Below, piece by piece: positions 23,150 to 35,629 of a stretch of DNA of 64,000 nucleotides (within the stretch, counting starts at the first letter, position 1; the number at the start of each line of letters is the position of its first letter). The notes under the pieces are model-generated. The model was not told where the DNA came from. It worked only from the letters and a program-made list of their open reading frames with translations, and made no database searches. This DNA is from Sindora glabra (taxonomy: Eukaryota; Streptophyta; Magnoliopsida; Fabales; Fabaceae), in assembly GCA_020226215.1 (NCBI GenBank), contig CM035226.1, positions 64,193,455 to 64,257,454 on the forward strand. The letters run 5' to 3'. Both the position numbers and the translations under genes were made by a program.

Positions 23150-24260
23150 GCAACCTCCTAATGTTGCTTGGAAGGAGCTAGAAGGATGCCTTGATGGGTC
23201 TTAAGGCAAGAATTTCCAAGCCATTTTCTCAATAAGGGTGGATGTGGTAGGAGTGGAAAACCCAATTTTCATTAATAAAGTTTCCATTGTGTAGCTGCTA
23301 AAGTTCTAGGAGCTCAATATGACTTGTATCTAGATTTGGATTAGGTAAGTTTATGTTATCTTCTTTAACTAAACATAAATTAATTAAACTATTGTTTGAA
23401 TATAAGCTCACGTTCATCTTTTTATAGGCATTGCTTTGACATGTTACCATTAATGAATGTTACATATGGATTCCTAGGTCCTTTTTAACTCAATGCACAA
23501 TCTATGCTGGAAAAGAATAAAAAGAAAACTATATTGTCAAGGCTTTACTATGTCAACCTAGGAAAAACTCTTACTTTGTGCCATACGACAAGGTAAGTTC
23601 ACTTGTACTTCATTTGCAATATTTTTTTCTTAAATAGATTTTGATAATTATATTGAATTGTAGTGGCCATTGGATGCTTGCCCTGGTAGTATTAAGGAGT
23701 AGATTTATCTGCTAGATAGACTCTTTGTTATGAGATGTATGATCCATTTTAAAGAATTCTTTAGAAGAAGCTCTAACCATAGCTTCCAAGTAGGGCTTAA
23801 AAATGGGATTGGGCAAATCTTTTAAATAGGAAAAAAGTGTAGGTATATTATTAATCGTAAGATTGTATCACATTTGACTAGGAAAATTGTGCATCAATAA
23901 GATCAAACTAATATCCTATTTTATTACAGTGCTCAACATAGTTCCAAAATATGGAGTATGGCTACTATGTCATGCATTACATATTTGATTTCTTGTCTAC
24001 TCATAAACTGCTTACTAAAGTAATCATTTACTTATTTATTGCTTTTTATATTCTAAATTAATTAACTGAATTAGTATTTATGATAACATATTAATTATAT
24101 ACAATTTGTAGCACTTTGAGGGGAAGCCCTAGAGAAATGAAGTCATAGGCATGTAGGTTTATGGCCAAACTAACTACTCCAAGAGCACTTATCCATAAAC
24201 TAGAATAACTTAATGAGGTTAGAAAACTTTAAGCAAGATATTTCCTCAAGATTGAAGCTA
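23150..24260 (+). pseudogene. CACTA B ULP1-like (C48) protease remnant with catalytic Cys replaced
   Basis: Second C48-type domain in the window. The upstream block reads WKELEGCLDGS (23170-23202). QPRKNSYFVPYDK (to 23592) ends at a GTAAGT donor, and a 71-bp intron (23593-23663) follows. The next exon carries the His-Trp pair of GHWML (23668-23673, with a frame shift relative to exon 1) and the IDSL block with the Asp. Further on the nucleophile motif ECGYYVM reads EYGYYVM (TAT at 23957-23959), and a GKP-type C-terminal region lies near 24125. Loss of Cys plus several stops means no activity. Confidence 0.65.
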
Positions 24261-25816
24261 AACCACAATAAATGGCTTTTAATGTTCTTGAATATTGTTA
24301 GTGTTTATAAATAATTAATTTATTGTAAATTAATTGTTGATAGTTAGCTTAATTAGCTTAGTTATAAATACCTTATTGTAGCTTGTATTTTGTGTGTAAA
24401 CAAAAGTTCAAAAATTTTATTTAGCTTTTACAATTAGTTATGTTGCTATTAATTTCTCTCTTAGTTTGTTGTTCTTGTAGGTGTCAATTGGTTGTATCTT
24501 ATGTGTTAATTAATTCTATGTATTTTTAAAAAAAAATTTATGGTGTGAAAAAAGTTTAGTTTTCTGCTTAAAATTGGCATTTTCTTATTTACACTATTAG
24601 TTGTTTATAAACAACTAATGCCTATTATTTTTTAATGGGATGATGTTATTGTACTTTACACATTAGGTTTTTAAAAATAACTAATGTCTAAGCCTAATAC
24701 ACTAGCACGAGTTAAAAATAAAAAGGAGTCAAACAATTGTACCATTTAAAAATTTCATCTTGAGTCTATTTCAATCCTAAATTAATTCTCTCTAACAAAG
24801 TATTCTTTCCTTCTAATTTAAAGATGATTTTTTATGATTTTATGTTTTTGGTCACCAATTTTTTTTTGTAAGAATGAATCTTTGTTAGCTCATGAATAAT
24901 TACATGTGGTTGTATGTTTGTTAGAAAAATAAAGGATTTAAATGTAAGGATTTGTTTAGTTTTTGTTTTTGTTCTTGTAATTTAATCTTTGATTTCATAA
25001 TCTACTATATGTTATTTCCTTTCATTGTAATGTAGCTTTTGTCAATTTATATAGGTAAGAAATTTGATTTTATTGATCTTCTTTGACTTTCAATCATATT
25101 ATCTTCTATTTGTTTATGTGAAATGTGTACCATCATTTTTGTAACATCTTATGAATGCTCATCGCATTTGTAGCAATTAAATTTAATCATTCTTTTTAAA
25201 GGAGCTCCAATATCACATGTTTAGCAACAAGTATCAAGACAATATTTAGCATATCACCTATCTATAATTGGGCTATTTGTTATAACTTCTCATAGTTTAT
25301 AAACTTCTGTTACAAGATTTATTATTTAAAATTATTTTTATTGCAATTTTGTTATTCCATATAGGATATTATTTGTAGTTTCATATAGGATATTATTTTT
25401 TTATTTTTGGGTATAATGTTCTATAAGGCTACATATAGGGGACATGAGTATGATCCAAGAAAAGATTCTGGTAAATGAGGTTAGGGTTAGGAAGGAAGAA
25501 CTTAGGTAGAAGGGAGTAGGATAGTTTATGTAGGGGGACAATATACCATGTCAGTTATTAATATAAACTAAAGTGGTATATCAAAATTAGATGTCAATTA
25601 TTCATAAGTAATCAACATTGAATGTCTCTTCTCATATCTCTAGTATAGGATACAATGTTGGGTTTCTTATATCATGATTAATATTATTGTAATATTTTAG
25701 GAGTGTTTTGAAACTAACATGAGATATTATTTACAATGATGCTTAATTACACATGGATCATGTTCCAACGTGTAATCCGTAAACACCTAACTTCTATTAG
25801 TTATTCTATAATAGTG
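24261..25816 (+). other. CACTA B 3' portion, non-coding
   Basis: T-rich sequence after the ULP-like remnant, ending in the B terminal repeat. Weak subterminal words (ATCAACATTGA) near 25610. No frame recognised. Confidence 0.45.
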
Positions 25817-26545
25817 AATGTATGACATTTGAAAATTATTTGAAAAATAAGGAAACTTAATACATTAGTTTTAGAATTAACCAACATCTATTTAGATGTG
25901 ATTATATTTTAGAAATTAATAGGAAATTTAAGATAATTGTTTTTTCTTAACTAAATTTATAATATATGACATTTGAAGGTTGCTTAGAAAATTGGAAAAC
26001 TTAAGATGTTAGTTTTAGAATTAATATATATTTATTTGGATGTGGTGGCATTTTTAAAATTATTAAGAAACTTTATATATTGATTTTTTACTTAACTAAT
26101 GTCATCATGTATGGCATTTGAAAGTTGTTGAGAAAATAAAGAAATTTAAGACATTAGTTTTAGAATTAACCAATGTCAATTTGAGATGCGGTAACATTTT
26201 TTAAATTATTAAGAAATGTAAGATATCAATTTTTTACTTACTTGACATTATAACGTATAATATTTGAAGTTGCTATAAAAAATGAGGAAACTTAAGATTT
26301 TATTTTAGAATTAACCAACATTTATATGAATGCAGTTGCATTTATGAAATTATTAAAAGATTTAAGATGTTAATTGTTACTTAATTGACATTAAAATGTA
26401 TGTCATTTGAAGGTTGTTGGGAAAGTGAGAAAGTTTAGGAAGACAATTTTTTACTTAACTTAAAATGTATGGCTTTTGAAGGTTGTTGGAAAATGAGGAA
26501 ACTTAGGATGTGGCTTTTAGAATTAATTGACATTTAAAGGTATTG
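25817..26545. repeat. CACTA A subterminal repeats, right block (about six units)
   Basis: Continuation of the units at 13980-14206, in the same orientation, with period of roughly 110-130 bp. The half unit beginning at 25817 completes the half unit ending at 14209, which proves the split. Confidence 0.75.
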
Positions 26546-27489
26546 CAAAATTCAGTAAGAACCCTAGATATGGTAACATTTTTATGCTATAAATAAAGCA
26601 TATATTTTTTCCTTATTATCACATTTACTCTTACTTTTATTTGTTTTTAAGCTTGATTACCATTTTTGTATAACTTCCTTTACAGAACCTGTCTTTTTAT
26701 CCTCCACCACATGTTAGTGAACTATTGATATTCCTTTAACTAATACCAAGTATGGAGCAAATACCTTAATATTTCATATCACTAGTTCAAATCATAAAAA
26801 GTTCATTTGTTACTTTTATTTATTAAATCTTTATCTTTTCCATTTTTTTTTTGCATATGTTTTTTTAGAAATTTCTATTTTTATTTTCTTTATATAACTT
26901 TTGATATTGTAACTAAGTGTTAGATGCTTATTATGTGTTTTAAAAATGTTATAGTGAAGATCAAAATTATACAAATAATGATTACAAATGGAGAAAAAGT
27001 TAAAAAAGTCTATAAAAATAGTCATTTTTTGCAACTTCAAGAAAGGTAAGAGGCATTTTACAGATGGATAGATTTCAAAAGATTTCATGAAATCAATATA
27101 AAAATTTTCCTAAACAAATAATCAAGTGCAAAATTATGACCTTTTAAAATTTTTAACTCAAAATATATATTTTTAGCAGGATGTCGAGTTTATTTAATTT
27201 TGACTTTAAGTATTATAGTGGAAAAGTCAAAAATCAATGTTAAAAAATATTAGACAAACATTTCATATCAAACCAATGTGAAATGTTAAAAAATATATCT
27301 TTTAAAAAAAAAAGATGTATGTTTTTAGTAAATAGCCAATGTAATAACTATTTTTCAGGTCAGTTATATAACCAATTTTATTACAATGAATGCATAACAA
27401 TGTTTGATAGGACATGGATTAAGAATGGATCTAAAACTTATGTGCAAGCTACTAAACACTCAACACCAATTAGTTATTTTATAGTAACA
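26546..27489. other. CACTA A right interior and proposed right end
   Basis: Non-coding. Words such as ACCAATGTGAAATGT (27272) resemble CACTA C at 54430. The last 70 bp resemble the end of CACTA B (AACACC...ATTAGTTATTYTATA), which supports a CACTA terminus at 27489. Small frames at 26831-27088 (-) and 27283-27519 (+) show no motif. Confidence 0.45.
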
Positions 27490-27500
27490 TGTACTTCAAG

Positions 27501-27740
27501 GCAATTCCCTTTTGTTTAGTTGGAAAGAAAATAAGAAAGAAAGATGAGAAGGTTTTTATATTGGAATTGATGAGAAAATGAAGGAGAAAAATTTTTTAAT
27601 TTGAAATGACTAGAAAATTATAATCACATATTTTATCTCTAAAATTTTCTCTCTCTCTTTTTCTCTTCATCCAAGCAAAAGAGAAAATTTAATAAAACTT
27701 CTTTCTTCACCATTTTCTTTCTTCCCATGCAAGGCCATTG
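27501..27740. mobile_element. Possible MITE, about 240 bp
   Basis: GCAATTCCCTTTTGTTTAG...GGAAAGAAAA at the left is roughly mirrored by TTTTCTTTCTTCCC...GCAAGGCCATTG at the right, with a G/A-rich then C/T-rich interior. This is the usual look of small plant MITEs that begin near a GTTTGG-like word. No target duplication was confirmed. Confidence 0.35.
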
Positions 27741-27830
27741 TCTTCATTTCTTGATAATAAAGTATAGCTTAGAGTGAAGGAATATGAAATAACCTAAATG
27801 CAATTATGTTGTGTTTAATGTAGCGGTTAC

Positions 27831-29440
27831 CAGTGGCAAAGTTGCACTTGAATTTTTGTGGGGTCAAACTAGGAACATACTTAATAGGTAAAAAAGGTTT
27901 TAATGACATATGATTTTTAGTATTTTATATATTGTTAAATATCTTAAGCATAATTTCATAATTAGTCATTACTAAACAAAATTGAAGAGAAAGTAATTTA
28001 AGTTATTAAATTATAACATATTAGAGATTACATTCATTTAAAATACAATTTTTTGCTCTTTCAAGAACTTGAAATCTTCAATGATAGAATCAAAACAAAA
28101 ACTTTCAATTATTTTTTGTTCAATATGAGTCATCATATTATCCACCAGATACTTATCTTTGATTTTATTTCGTAATCTTGTCTTGATTCATTACCCAAAA
28201 TAAAACTCATTTTATTGTAACTATTGAAATTGGAAGAGTTAAAATTTCACTTTTTCCATTAATCTAAACTAAATTACATTTACATTGAATGAATGAGCAT
28301 GACAAATTTATTACTTGCACTCAAAATTAATTTTAAGTAAAATATAATATAATTTTAAAGAATTATTTACAATCTATTCAAATAATTACTAAACCAATTT
28401 GAAAAATGCATACAAACAACATCATTATGCTTTAAAACAAGGTTTGATACTTGATGCCAAAAATATGCCCCAAATTTTGAAATTTTCTAAAAAGAAAAAA
28501 ATGATTTTGTTCCCACGTTCGCTATTTCATGATCAACAAGATTGTAAGTTATTTATTTGTACATTTGACAAAATTTACATTTTATACAAGTTGCCCATTT
28601 GAACTTTGTTTCTACCTCCATTGTTCTATAAATAAAAAAAAAAAACTACATTATCACTTTCATTTTCTTATAAACAAAAGTAAAATCTAAATTATATACT
28701 GTTTTAAAAAAAATAAAAACTTACCTAATTAGAGGAACTATTGAGGCATTACTTTTGTGTTGTTGTAGAAGTTGCTGTAAGTGATAAGCCATTGGTGCAG
28801 GGAAGAACTTGTTGTAAATTCTTGTTTGCTTTGTGGTAACATGTGTTGAGATGTTTCTATAAAGGGATAAGGAGTGTTAGTGTGCTATTTCTTAAAGAAG
28901 TTAGCTTGAAAAAGTTTTCAGTGGGCTTAACTTTTTCTACTATTTTTCTTTTGGCTATTCAATATCATTTTTATATCCTTTAGTTGATGGACTTCTCAAA
29001 ATATTGGCTCATGACTTATTTAATTTTTTTTCTTTTGTTGGCTTAAAATTAATTATTGAAGTGATATTCTAAGTTTCTTTTTTTAATTTTATTTTGTATT
29101 CTTTGAGTTGTGTCTAATTAAGTTTAGAAAATATCATACTTATATGCTAGCACCTTAGTGGTGCAATGAAACCCTGATGTTGTTTTAGGGGCCTTACACC
29201 CCATCATATTTGGAGTTTGAATCTAAAATTTTGTATATATATGTTAAGTAAATTATTAATTTTCTCATTAAAAAATAAAAAATAGTTATGTGTTTTAAAA
29301 TTCATAAATTTTATATATACAAAGATTTAAAATATTTTGGAAGGCCAAATTATACATACTAAATTTTTTCACACTTAATCACATAATACTAATATAAAGT
29401 TGCAAATTTTTTTGCCCTTCTATCCTCTCTGGATGTTACC
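27831..29440 (-). mobile_element. hAT-type element remnant
   Basis: The left end CAGTGGCAAAGTTGCA...TTTTTGTGGGGTCAAA resembles the CAGTGGCGGAGC...GGGGTCAAA ends I recall for plant hAT elements, and a hAT C-terminal coding remnant lies just inside. The right end is proposed near 29430-29440 (TTTTTTTGCCCTTC...TCTCTGGATGTTACCA), a poor partner. The transposase body is mostly deleted. Confidence 0.45.
28038..28250 (-). pseudogene. hAT transposase C-terminal (dimerisation) remnant
   Basis: On the minus strand, EILTLPISIVTIK resembles the conserved LTLPVSTAT motif, and after a frameshift IKTRLRNKIKDKYL, then IEQKIIESFCFDSIIEDFKFLK, ends at a TAA (28040-28038). This is the typical end of ZMYM1-like plant hAT proteins, a region used for dimerisation. 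The upstream DDE and BED-finger parts were not found. Confidence 0.65.
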
Positions 29441-32369
29441 AAACTAAATTACGAAAAATTATGATTATAAGCTCCAATGCAACGCTAATTAATGTATAAT
29501 GACTGTAGTTTAAAATTATGCCTTATTTTTTCGATGGTGAAAACCTTTTTCACCTACAGCTTGTGTCGTCTTCATTTGACGGACAAACAAGAAGATCATT
29601 TGCTGCCAGAGTAAATCCATGTAATTTGTATGTTTACATAAAGCAGTCAGTACGGACTTTGGTTAATGTACCATCATCAGGACGTACATTGTTACTTGCA
29701 TGCATGGTTAGAATAAAGAGACAATAGATAAAACAGAAAAGGAACTGTTCGTAAAGGCACAGTTCGCTTTGCAGTGTAGCACTATGGTTGATTAGCATTA
29801 AGATACCTTGTCCACCACTTCATGGAACAGATAATAAAAAGGCTCACCAATTACTGCAAAAAGCGAATTTTGCTGTCAGATTCCCATTTCCGTCCACGAA
29901 ATGTTAAAACCCCACTATTGGAAAGCATTTACAGCATTGAAAATTATAAAAACATATTCCTTGTGCTGTGAATTAACATACTGTTTATCCCACCTAGTTC
30001 AATCAGGAATTCATAATATTCACATTCACAGTTTCACACCATCATTGGAAAGTAGATCAAAGTTGTCCCTTGAATTTTATTTTATATGAACTCAATTCGC
30101 AATCAGTCTGGTTAGGCAGAGGAGAGGAGAGACGCAATAACTAATGTAGATCTAAACATTTAAAAAGTGGTCCTCAATGCATATTCATGTTTGTCTTTTT
30201 GTACTGTCTCATATTTTATCTTGCTTTCACTTTCATGCATGGTTCTATGTTGTAAGTACGATTGTGGTTGCAAATTTACTTTGATTAGTAAAAAGGTAGA
30301 TAAATATAAAAAAAAATAGAAAAATATAATTATTATGATGTAAAATTGTAGTTGCATAAGAGCCGCAACAACAATATTGCATGCAATGTTATGAACCATG
30401 ATTTTGAATTTTGCTTTCATGTTTACCACTGCATAACAATGCTGAGATGAGAATTTCGTACTCGTAGCTTGTATTAATGGAAATTGCCAAGTCAATATGC
30501 ACTTACTGTTTCAGCCATCTTGTTGGTCAAGTACTTTCGGAATATGAGCTGAGTTCATGATGAATGCCTCTTCTACTTAATCCATCTGATGCAAGAAGAA
30601 TCCAGATTTTAACATGCACATCACTTCACAAAGTCATGCCTTTTTTAGAAAGGAAAGTCACTTTGCATAACCTTCTACTTTATAATTTCTTTTCTCTTTT
30701 ATTTTGAGTCTAATTTGACGATTGTGAATAATTAATATGCAAAAGTTTGTGAGTGGAGACACACCAGCAATGTACTGATTTGACAAAGCAAGGGGTCTAC
30801 CTTTGTCTTGAATTTTCCTCATCTCTCTGTCCATGGAAAATTCATGAAGTTCTAGAAGATAAGCTTCAACTTATGTGCATGTGAGGAAATAAGGAAAAGG
30901 CGCATGGAAATTCTTATGGTCTATTTGCCTGAGGGACAGTAAAGGAAAAGAAAATCCAATTATATTTTTCTCCATGTCATTGATCAGGAGAAAGACTATA
31001 TTATAGAGATAGCATATAAACATTAATCGGTCCGTGAGACCAAATCCTCATAAAAGGTGAAATAACACATGGAGAATCACTATTCTAAGAAATACCAAGC
31101 TTGCAGAATCTAATTAATAAACTTCATCTTCTCAAGCTGGACTCAGCTTAATTTCTAATTCTAGATTTGGGCTTCATCTAATCACATTGATCAAATTAAC
31201 ACAATCCTAGTAAGTTTTTTGTGTCATAATTACCACTTCGGAGCATATTATACCGTGAAAAAATGGCATTCACACTCCAAAATAATAAAGAATCATATTA
31301 AGTATAATTATATATTTTATTATATAAATTGTTACTCAACTGCAGCTGTATCAGTATAACATGATTTATATTAAATCAACTTTAATTGAAGCTTCAGATT
31401 CTGACATATTAATATTGGCCAGATAATAGCTTATAAACTTATGCTTCCATACAGCTTTAAAAATTCTACAATTTTTTTATGAAAGTTTAACATTAGAGAC
31501 AAAAATTAATTTTTAATTTTTTATATAGAATCATGCAACTTTTTCATAAAATATACAAGTGTGTATAGATTTTGAATGTAATAAATATATTAAATAGTTG
31601 CATCTCCATCATTCAAAAGCATTTTTTTTTTTAAATTTTCTTACTTTCATATAAAAATTATATTATAATTCTTGATAAAAAAAGTTGCAAAAATTATAAA
31701 ATTTTTTCATAAAATTTATAAGAATACATTTTTATATGAATTTTCTCATATATATGTGGAAACATAATTTATATATAACATCAAAAGCATGCCCCTGGAA
31801 TTTTTCTAAAATAGAAATCAACAGTTGATTAGTGGCTACATGTGATTAGGCATATTTCCTAATTAGGAAAATTGAGACCAGGGGACATAAATAAGAAAAT
31901 CATAATCGGTGCTTTTCTCAAAGTTTTAAAAATTCTTTGGATCCAAAGACAGAACAAATAATATGGGTTTGTCGGCGGCTATTTTTTAAGGCCATTAGAG
32001 GCTTATTGATAACACTGTAGCAAAGCACTAGCATTTTGATTATGGTGAAGCTTGTCATGGAAGATAAACATTAATAATCCTAAAGTTGAAAAGAAACTTG
32101 ACAAGATGGATCGAGGAAGAATGGAGGCCGTTTTCCATTCGATTCTAACCTGCGGTTTTAATCACAAAGCAAAAGCTTAGATTCCTCGATCAATTGGTAT
32201 TTTAAGTTCCCCAATCAAAACCAGATGTGATAATAGTGAGTGACTGATTGATTGAAGTTGTGGTGTTCATGTCAAATGCATGTGATGGTTTAGCCTAACA
32301 GCTTATAGGGCCTTGAAAGTTAATGAGCTGTAGTCAGGTCAGGACACAGATGAATATTTTAAAAAAGTA
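29441..32369. other. Unassigned low-copy-like DNA, no gene recognised
   Basis: Sequence of more balanced composition than its surroundings. Open frames at 29518-29727 (+), 29901-30089 (+) and 30160-30495 (-) have no domain, no good start context and no obvious exon partners. It could be a remnant host intergenic segment between transposon nests. Confidence 0.4.
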
Positions 32370-32576
32370 CCTTTTTGACGATTATCAGTTATTCTAATAA
32401 ATTAAATACATGAACCAATATATATACACACACATCACACATATTTAGATATACATACATTTTTTAAATATATATATTTTAGTATTCAATATACATGCTT
32501 ATACATAATAAAATTAATAACCTAATAGAGAAATAAATTTAAACTCGTACAAATTACAAAATTACAATTTTTCATA
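32370..32576 (-). repeat. Copia-3 3' LTR, truncated
   Basis: Aligns with the inner two thirds of the LTR at 42039-42337: AAATTACAAAATTAC, TACATGCTTATACATAATAA and ACATGAACC blocks in the same order. The part matching the gag-proximal third of the LTR is absent. On the minus strand it begins TATGAAAAATTG where the partner has TGTTAGAAGTAG. Confidence 0.65.
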
Positions 32577-32585
32577 CTCCTTTTT
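32577..32585 (-). other. Polypurine tract of Copia-3
   Basis: AAAAAGGAG on the minus strand, immediately before the truncated 3' LTR. Confidence 0.5.
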
Positions 32586-32799
32586 AATTTTGAATTTTTT
32601 ACGATTCAAGTTTTTATCTCATCCGTAATCTTTGTACTTCAAGGGCCTCTCAAATATTTTTGCATCATACTCTTTAACATTGAGGCCAACGATCTTCCCA
32701 CAGTCAAAACCATCGTTTTATTATTTGAGATTTTTAGCAACAAACTAATTATGTACCTTTCATAATTTCTTTAGCATATTTTTCCTTCTTCAACACACA
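32586..32799 (-). pseudogene. Copia-3 3' internal remnant
   Basis: Between the polypurine tract and the CACTA D end. A weak KEKYAKEIMK stretch near 32770-32795 recalls the RT region before YVDD-distal motifs, but the rest is unrecognisable. Confidence 0.3.
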
Positions 32800-33299
32800 C
32801 ACTATAAGAAATTGAACCTCTTGTGATGACACCTATTGTGATGACACTTACTTGATCATCGTTAAATGCATAAAATTATATTGATTGGAGACTTGGCATC
32901 AAAAATGTGATTTGATATTTATTTATTAATGATAAAGTTGTTGCTATAAATAGAAAAAAACTAGAATATATTTTAAAAAAATACAATAATTATTTTTTAA
33001 ACAAATATGATATAAAACAATGACATATCTTTGGCATATGTTGAGTAGATAAAGATAGAATAAGTTATTTTTTAAAAAAAGCAAAAATTGACCATTTAAT
33101 GATGAATTATTATCAATATATGGATACAAAAAATCATATAGTCAAAGCGTACAATCTCCAATTGCCATCAATCATCTAAGGATGACAAAACTTCACTTAT
33201 ATTGATGAAAATATGATCATAGAATAATTTTAAAACTTTGAAAATTTTTGAAATTTAAGTTTCAATGAATTTTTATGATGGCATATCATCACAATAGGA

Positions 33300-34875
33300 C
33301 TATTGGAAGGCAAATGGGTGCATCCTAGCACTAATATCTTGGTAAACACTATTGCAACGATAATGTTGTCATAAAATAATTTTTAAAAATTTTAAAATTT
33401 TGAAATTTGAATTATAGTAATCTTTTTAAAATGACATATCATGAATAGAACTACTAGAAAGTGAGTGAATGCTGTGTGGCATCAATATTTTAGTAAACCT
33501 TATTGTGATGACCAAATATTTCGATTAGCAATGATCAAATTAAATGTCATTGTTGATTGAAAATTTTATAAAAGATGCAAAGTGTCATTTTTGTCATTTA
33601 TGCAACTGAACAAAGGCAAAAGATGAAGAATGGAGGAGGAATAAGAAGTGTTTTGGGGTTTTGAGGTTAGTTTGTAATTTTTATTATTTCATACATTTTT
33701 ATATTTTACCTTATTTTATAACATTGATTTTATATATTTGTCAATTGCTATTGTTGCTCACCCGTTTATTCTTCCATTGAGGTTGATTAAAAAAATATTT
33801 TTGTACAATTCTATTTAATAGATTGTGGTATATTTATAGAAAATACTTATATAATTTTTTGTTAAATTAGTTATTAAATTGTCATGTTGCATCTAATATC
33901 TTTATTATGATCTTACGATTGCATATATTGTATAATTACGATATATTGGTGGTTGTGTTTTATATGATTTTAGCATAGCTTTTGTATAGTTAATGAAAAT
34001 ATGGGCATGTTGAGATGATATATTGATAGTTATGTGATGTTTACACTTAGCATAGAATTCTTAAATTTCATTATTAGTATTAAAAGTCACAACTTAAAAT
34101 ATAAAAGAATCTTTATGATATAAGAACTTTAAAATATCATGAGCTATAAAATAATATAAAATTTAAAATATATATTTTTAAAATTTCTTATGAATTAAAA
34201 CATTTTAAATAGAATATTTAATATAAATAATAAAGTATTCAATATCTAAGAAAAATAAAATATAATGTAAAAGAAGAATTATTGAAAAAATAAAATATTG
34301 AATATACACAATTTTATGAGAAAATTAAAATATTTTCACAATTGAAAAATAAAAAATTTTTAACATTAAAATTACTATTATATTAATCAAGAATAAAATA
34401 TAATGTAAAAGAAGAATTTTAAGATAAAAATATTAATATTTGTCTAAATAATTTTAATTTTCTTAATTTACTCAAAAAAGTAAGTATTTTTTAGTGAAAA
34501 TGTAAAATAGATTTTCATATGAGTGGGTTTATAATTTTTTGTATTTTAATGAGAAAATAATTTTCATTTTAAAATATATTATAATTTGAAAATATAAGAG
34601 ATTATCTACGTAGATTTTTTATATTGTTAGGGAGGTTAATGTATTTTTATTTAGATTTAGAGGTATTATAATGTAAAATTATTATAAATTGAATAATAAG
34701 AATATTAATGTAAAAATTATTTACTAAAATATAATAGTCAATAATTAAAATGTGAAAATAAAGTAGAGAGATAGGAAATTTAATTAGTTAGGATAATAAT
34801 CCGTTATAAATACACTGGTCAATCAAATTAAATAATATTTAATATTATCAAATCACTTAATAACCTACCACGTCA
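33300..34875 (+). other. CACTA D 5' non-coding region
   Basis: Very AT-rich, with subterminal words to about 33560 and then simple TAAAATAT-like sequence. No coding seen. Confidence 0.5.
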
Positions 34876-35142
34876 GTGACCAATGACAATATGTTTGTTG
34901 ACAAGAACTGGATAACTTCGCAAAATCGCTTATTCGATAAGTATTGGAATGATGCAATAACATTTGTCAAGAGGTCCAAAAACTTTGTCTATCAAAATAG
35001 CCTAGGAAGCTTTCCATGCACCAAGTGTACAAATGTGTTATTTCAAGATATGGAAATCATGTTTGTGCACATAATAGACCACGAATTTAATTCATTTTAT
35101 AAAAATGGATTCAACATGGTGAAACAACTGCATCATCTGTGA
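34876..35142 (+). pseudogene. CACTA D transposase-associated domain (N-terminal TNPD-type)
   Basis: An uninterrupted 88-codon frame with the pattern of the plant transposase-associated domain that starts TNPD/TNP2-like proteins: DKNWITSQNRLFDKYWNDAI, then FPCTKCTN (the CPCxKCxN zinc-binding core) and a HIIDHEFNSFYKNGF end. The expected downstream transposase-21 (DDE) domain is absent, so this is a fragment, though its own frame has stayed open. Confidence 0.8.
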
Positions 35143-35629
35143 TTTAGAGAATTCTATTTTTTAATATGTAAACATTATCTAAATTTCAAACTATATTGTA
35201 ATAAATATTATTTATGTTCAATAAAAAATATTGATTCTCTTTCGTATATAGCAATATGTTTGTTAATGTTAGTGATACATTTAATATTAATATATTATTA
35301 TAAATGTTTGTTCATGTGTCATTATCATAATTATTCATAACTATAATTACTATTAATGCTTACTATCATGAAGGTGATAAGGGAGCTAACCTACCATAAG
35401 GCCTCACTTATATTTTTTACCATTTCAAGTTAGGTAAAATTGTTTATACTACATAACTCATATGATTTGCTCCTATACATATGATTTTTGTACTTGGTAA
35501 AAAAAATTTAATTTGCAATATATATAAAAAAATGTGATAAAAATAAGAACATTGACCTCAATAAAACAATAAAGAAAATTGGTAGATCACTACCTTTATT
35601 ATTTGATCCTACCACTTAGCACCTTGTAG
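35143..35629 (+). other. CACTA D, deleted transposase region
   Basis: AT-rich, non-coding where the DDE transposase would be expected. Nothing recognised. Confidence 0.45.

Larger units (their letters stand above)
14210..25816 (+). mobile_element. CACTA element B, inserted in CACTA A; about 6.0 kb without Copia-1
   Basis: The left end is CACTATTACAAAATTAC at 14210 and the right end is its degenerate complement, ending TATAATAGTG at 25816. Each is flanked by AAT (14207-14209 and 25817-25819), the 3-bp duplication expected for CACTA. Subterminal GACATTA/CCAATGT-type words occur at 20100-20340. Coding remnants on + (21180-24260) give transposase-24-like and ULP1-like domains. No TNPD-type DDE transposase was seen, so B looks non-autonomous even before decay. 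Copia-1 sits near its left end. Confidence 0.75.
13855..27489. mobile_element. CACTA element A (outer), about 2.0 kb once nested insertions are removed
   Basis: The left end is CACTACTACAAAAT, preceded by TGT at 13852-13854. The proposed right end at 27489 reads, on the opposite strand, TGTTACTATAAAAT (10 of 14 matching, all differences transitions), followed by TGT at 27490-27492 as a 3-bp duplication. Subterminal repeats of one family lie just inside both the left end and the region after the nested element. No transposase coding remains in A's own sequence. The left end is firm and the right end moderate. Confidence 0.55.

Noticed and set aside
29518..30495. Open frames of 62-111 codons as host genes
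   Set aside because: No domain, no start context, no exon partners, low-complexity C termini in some; length is expected by chance in AT-rich DNA.
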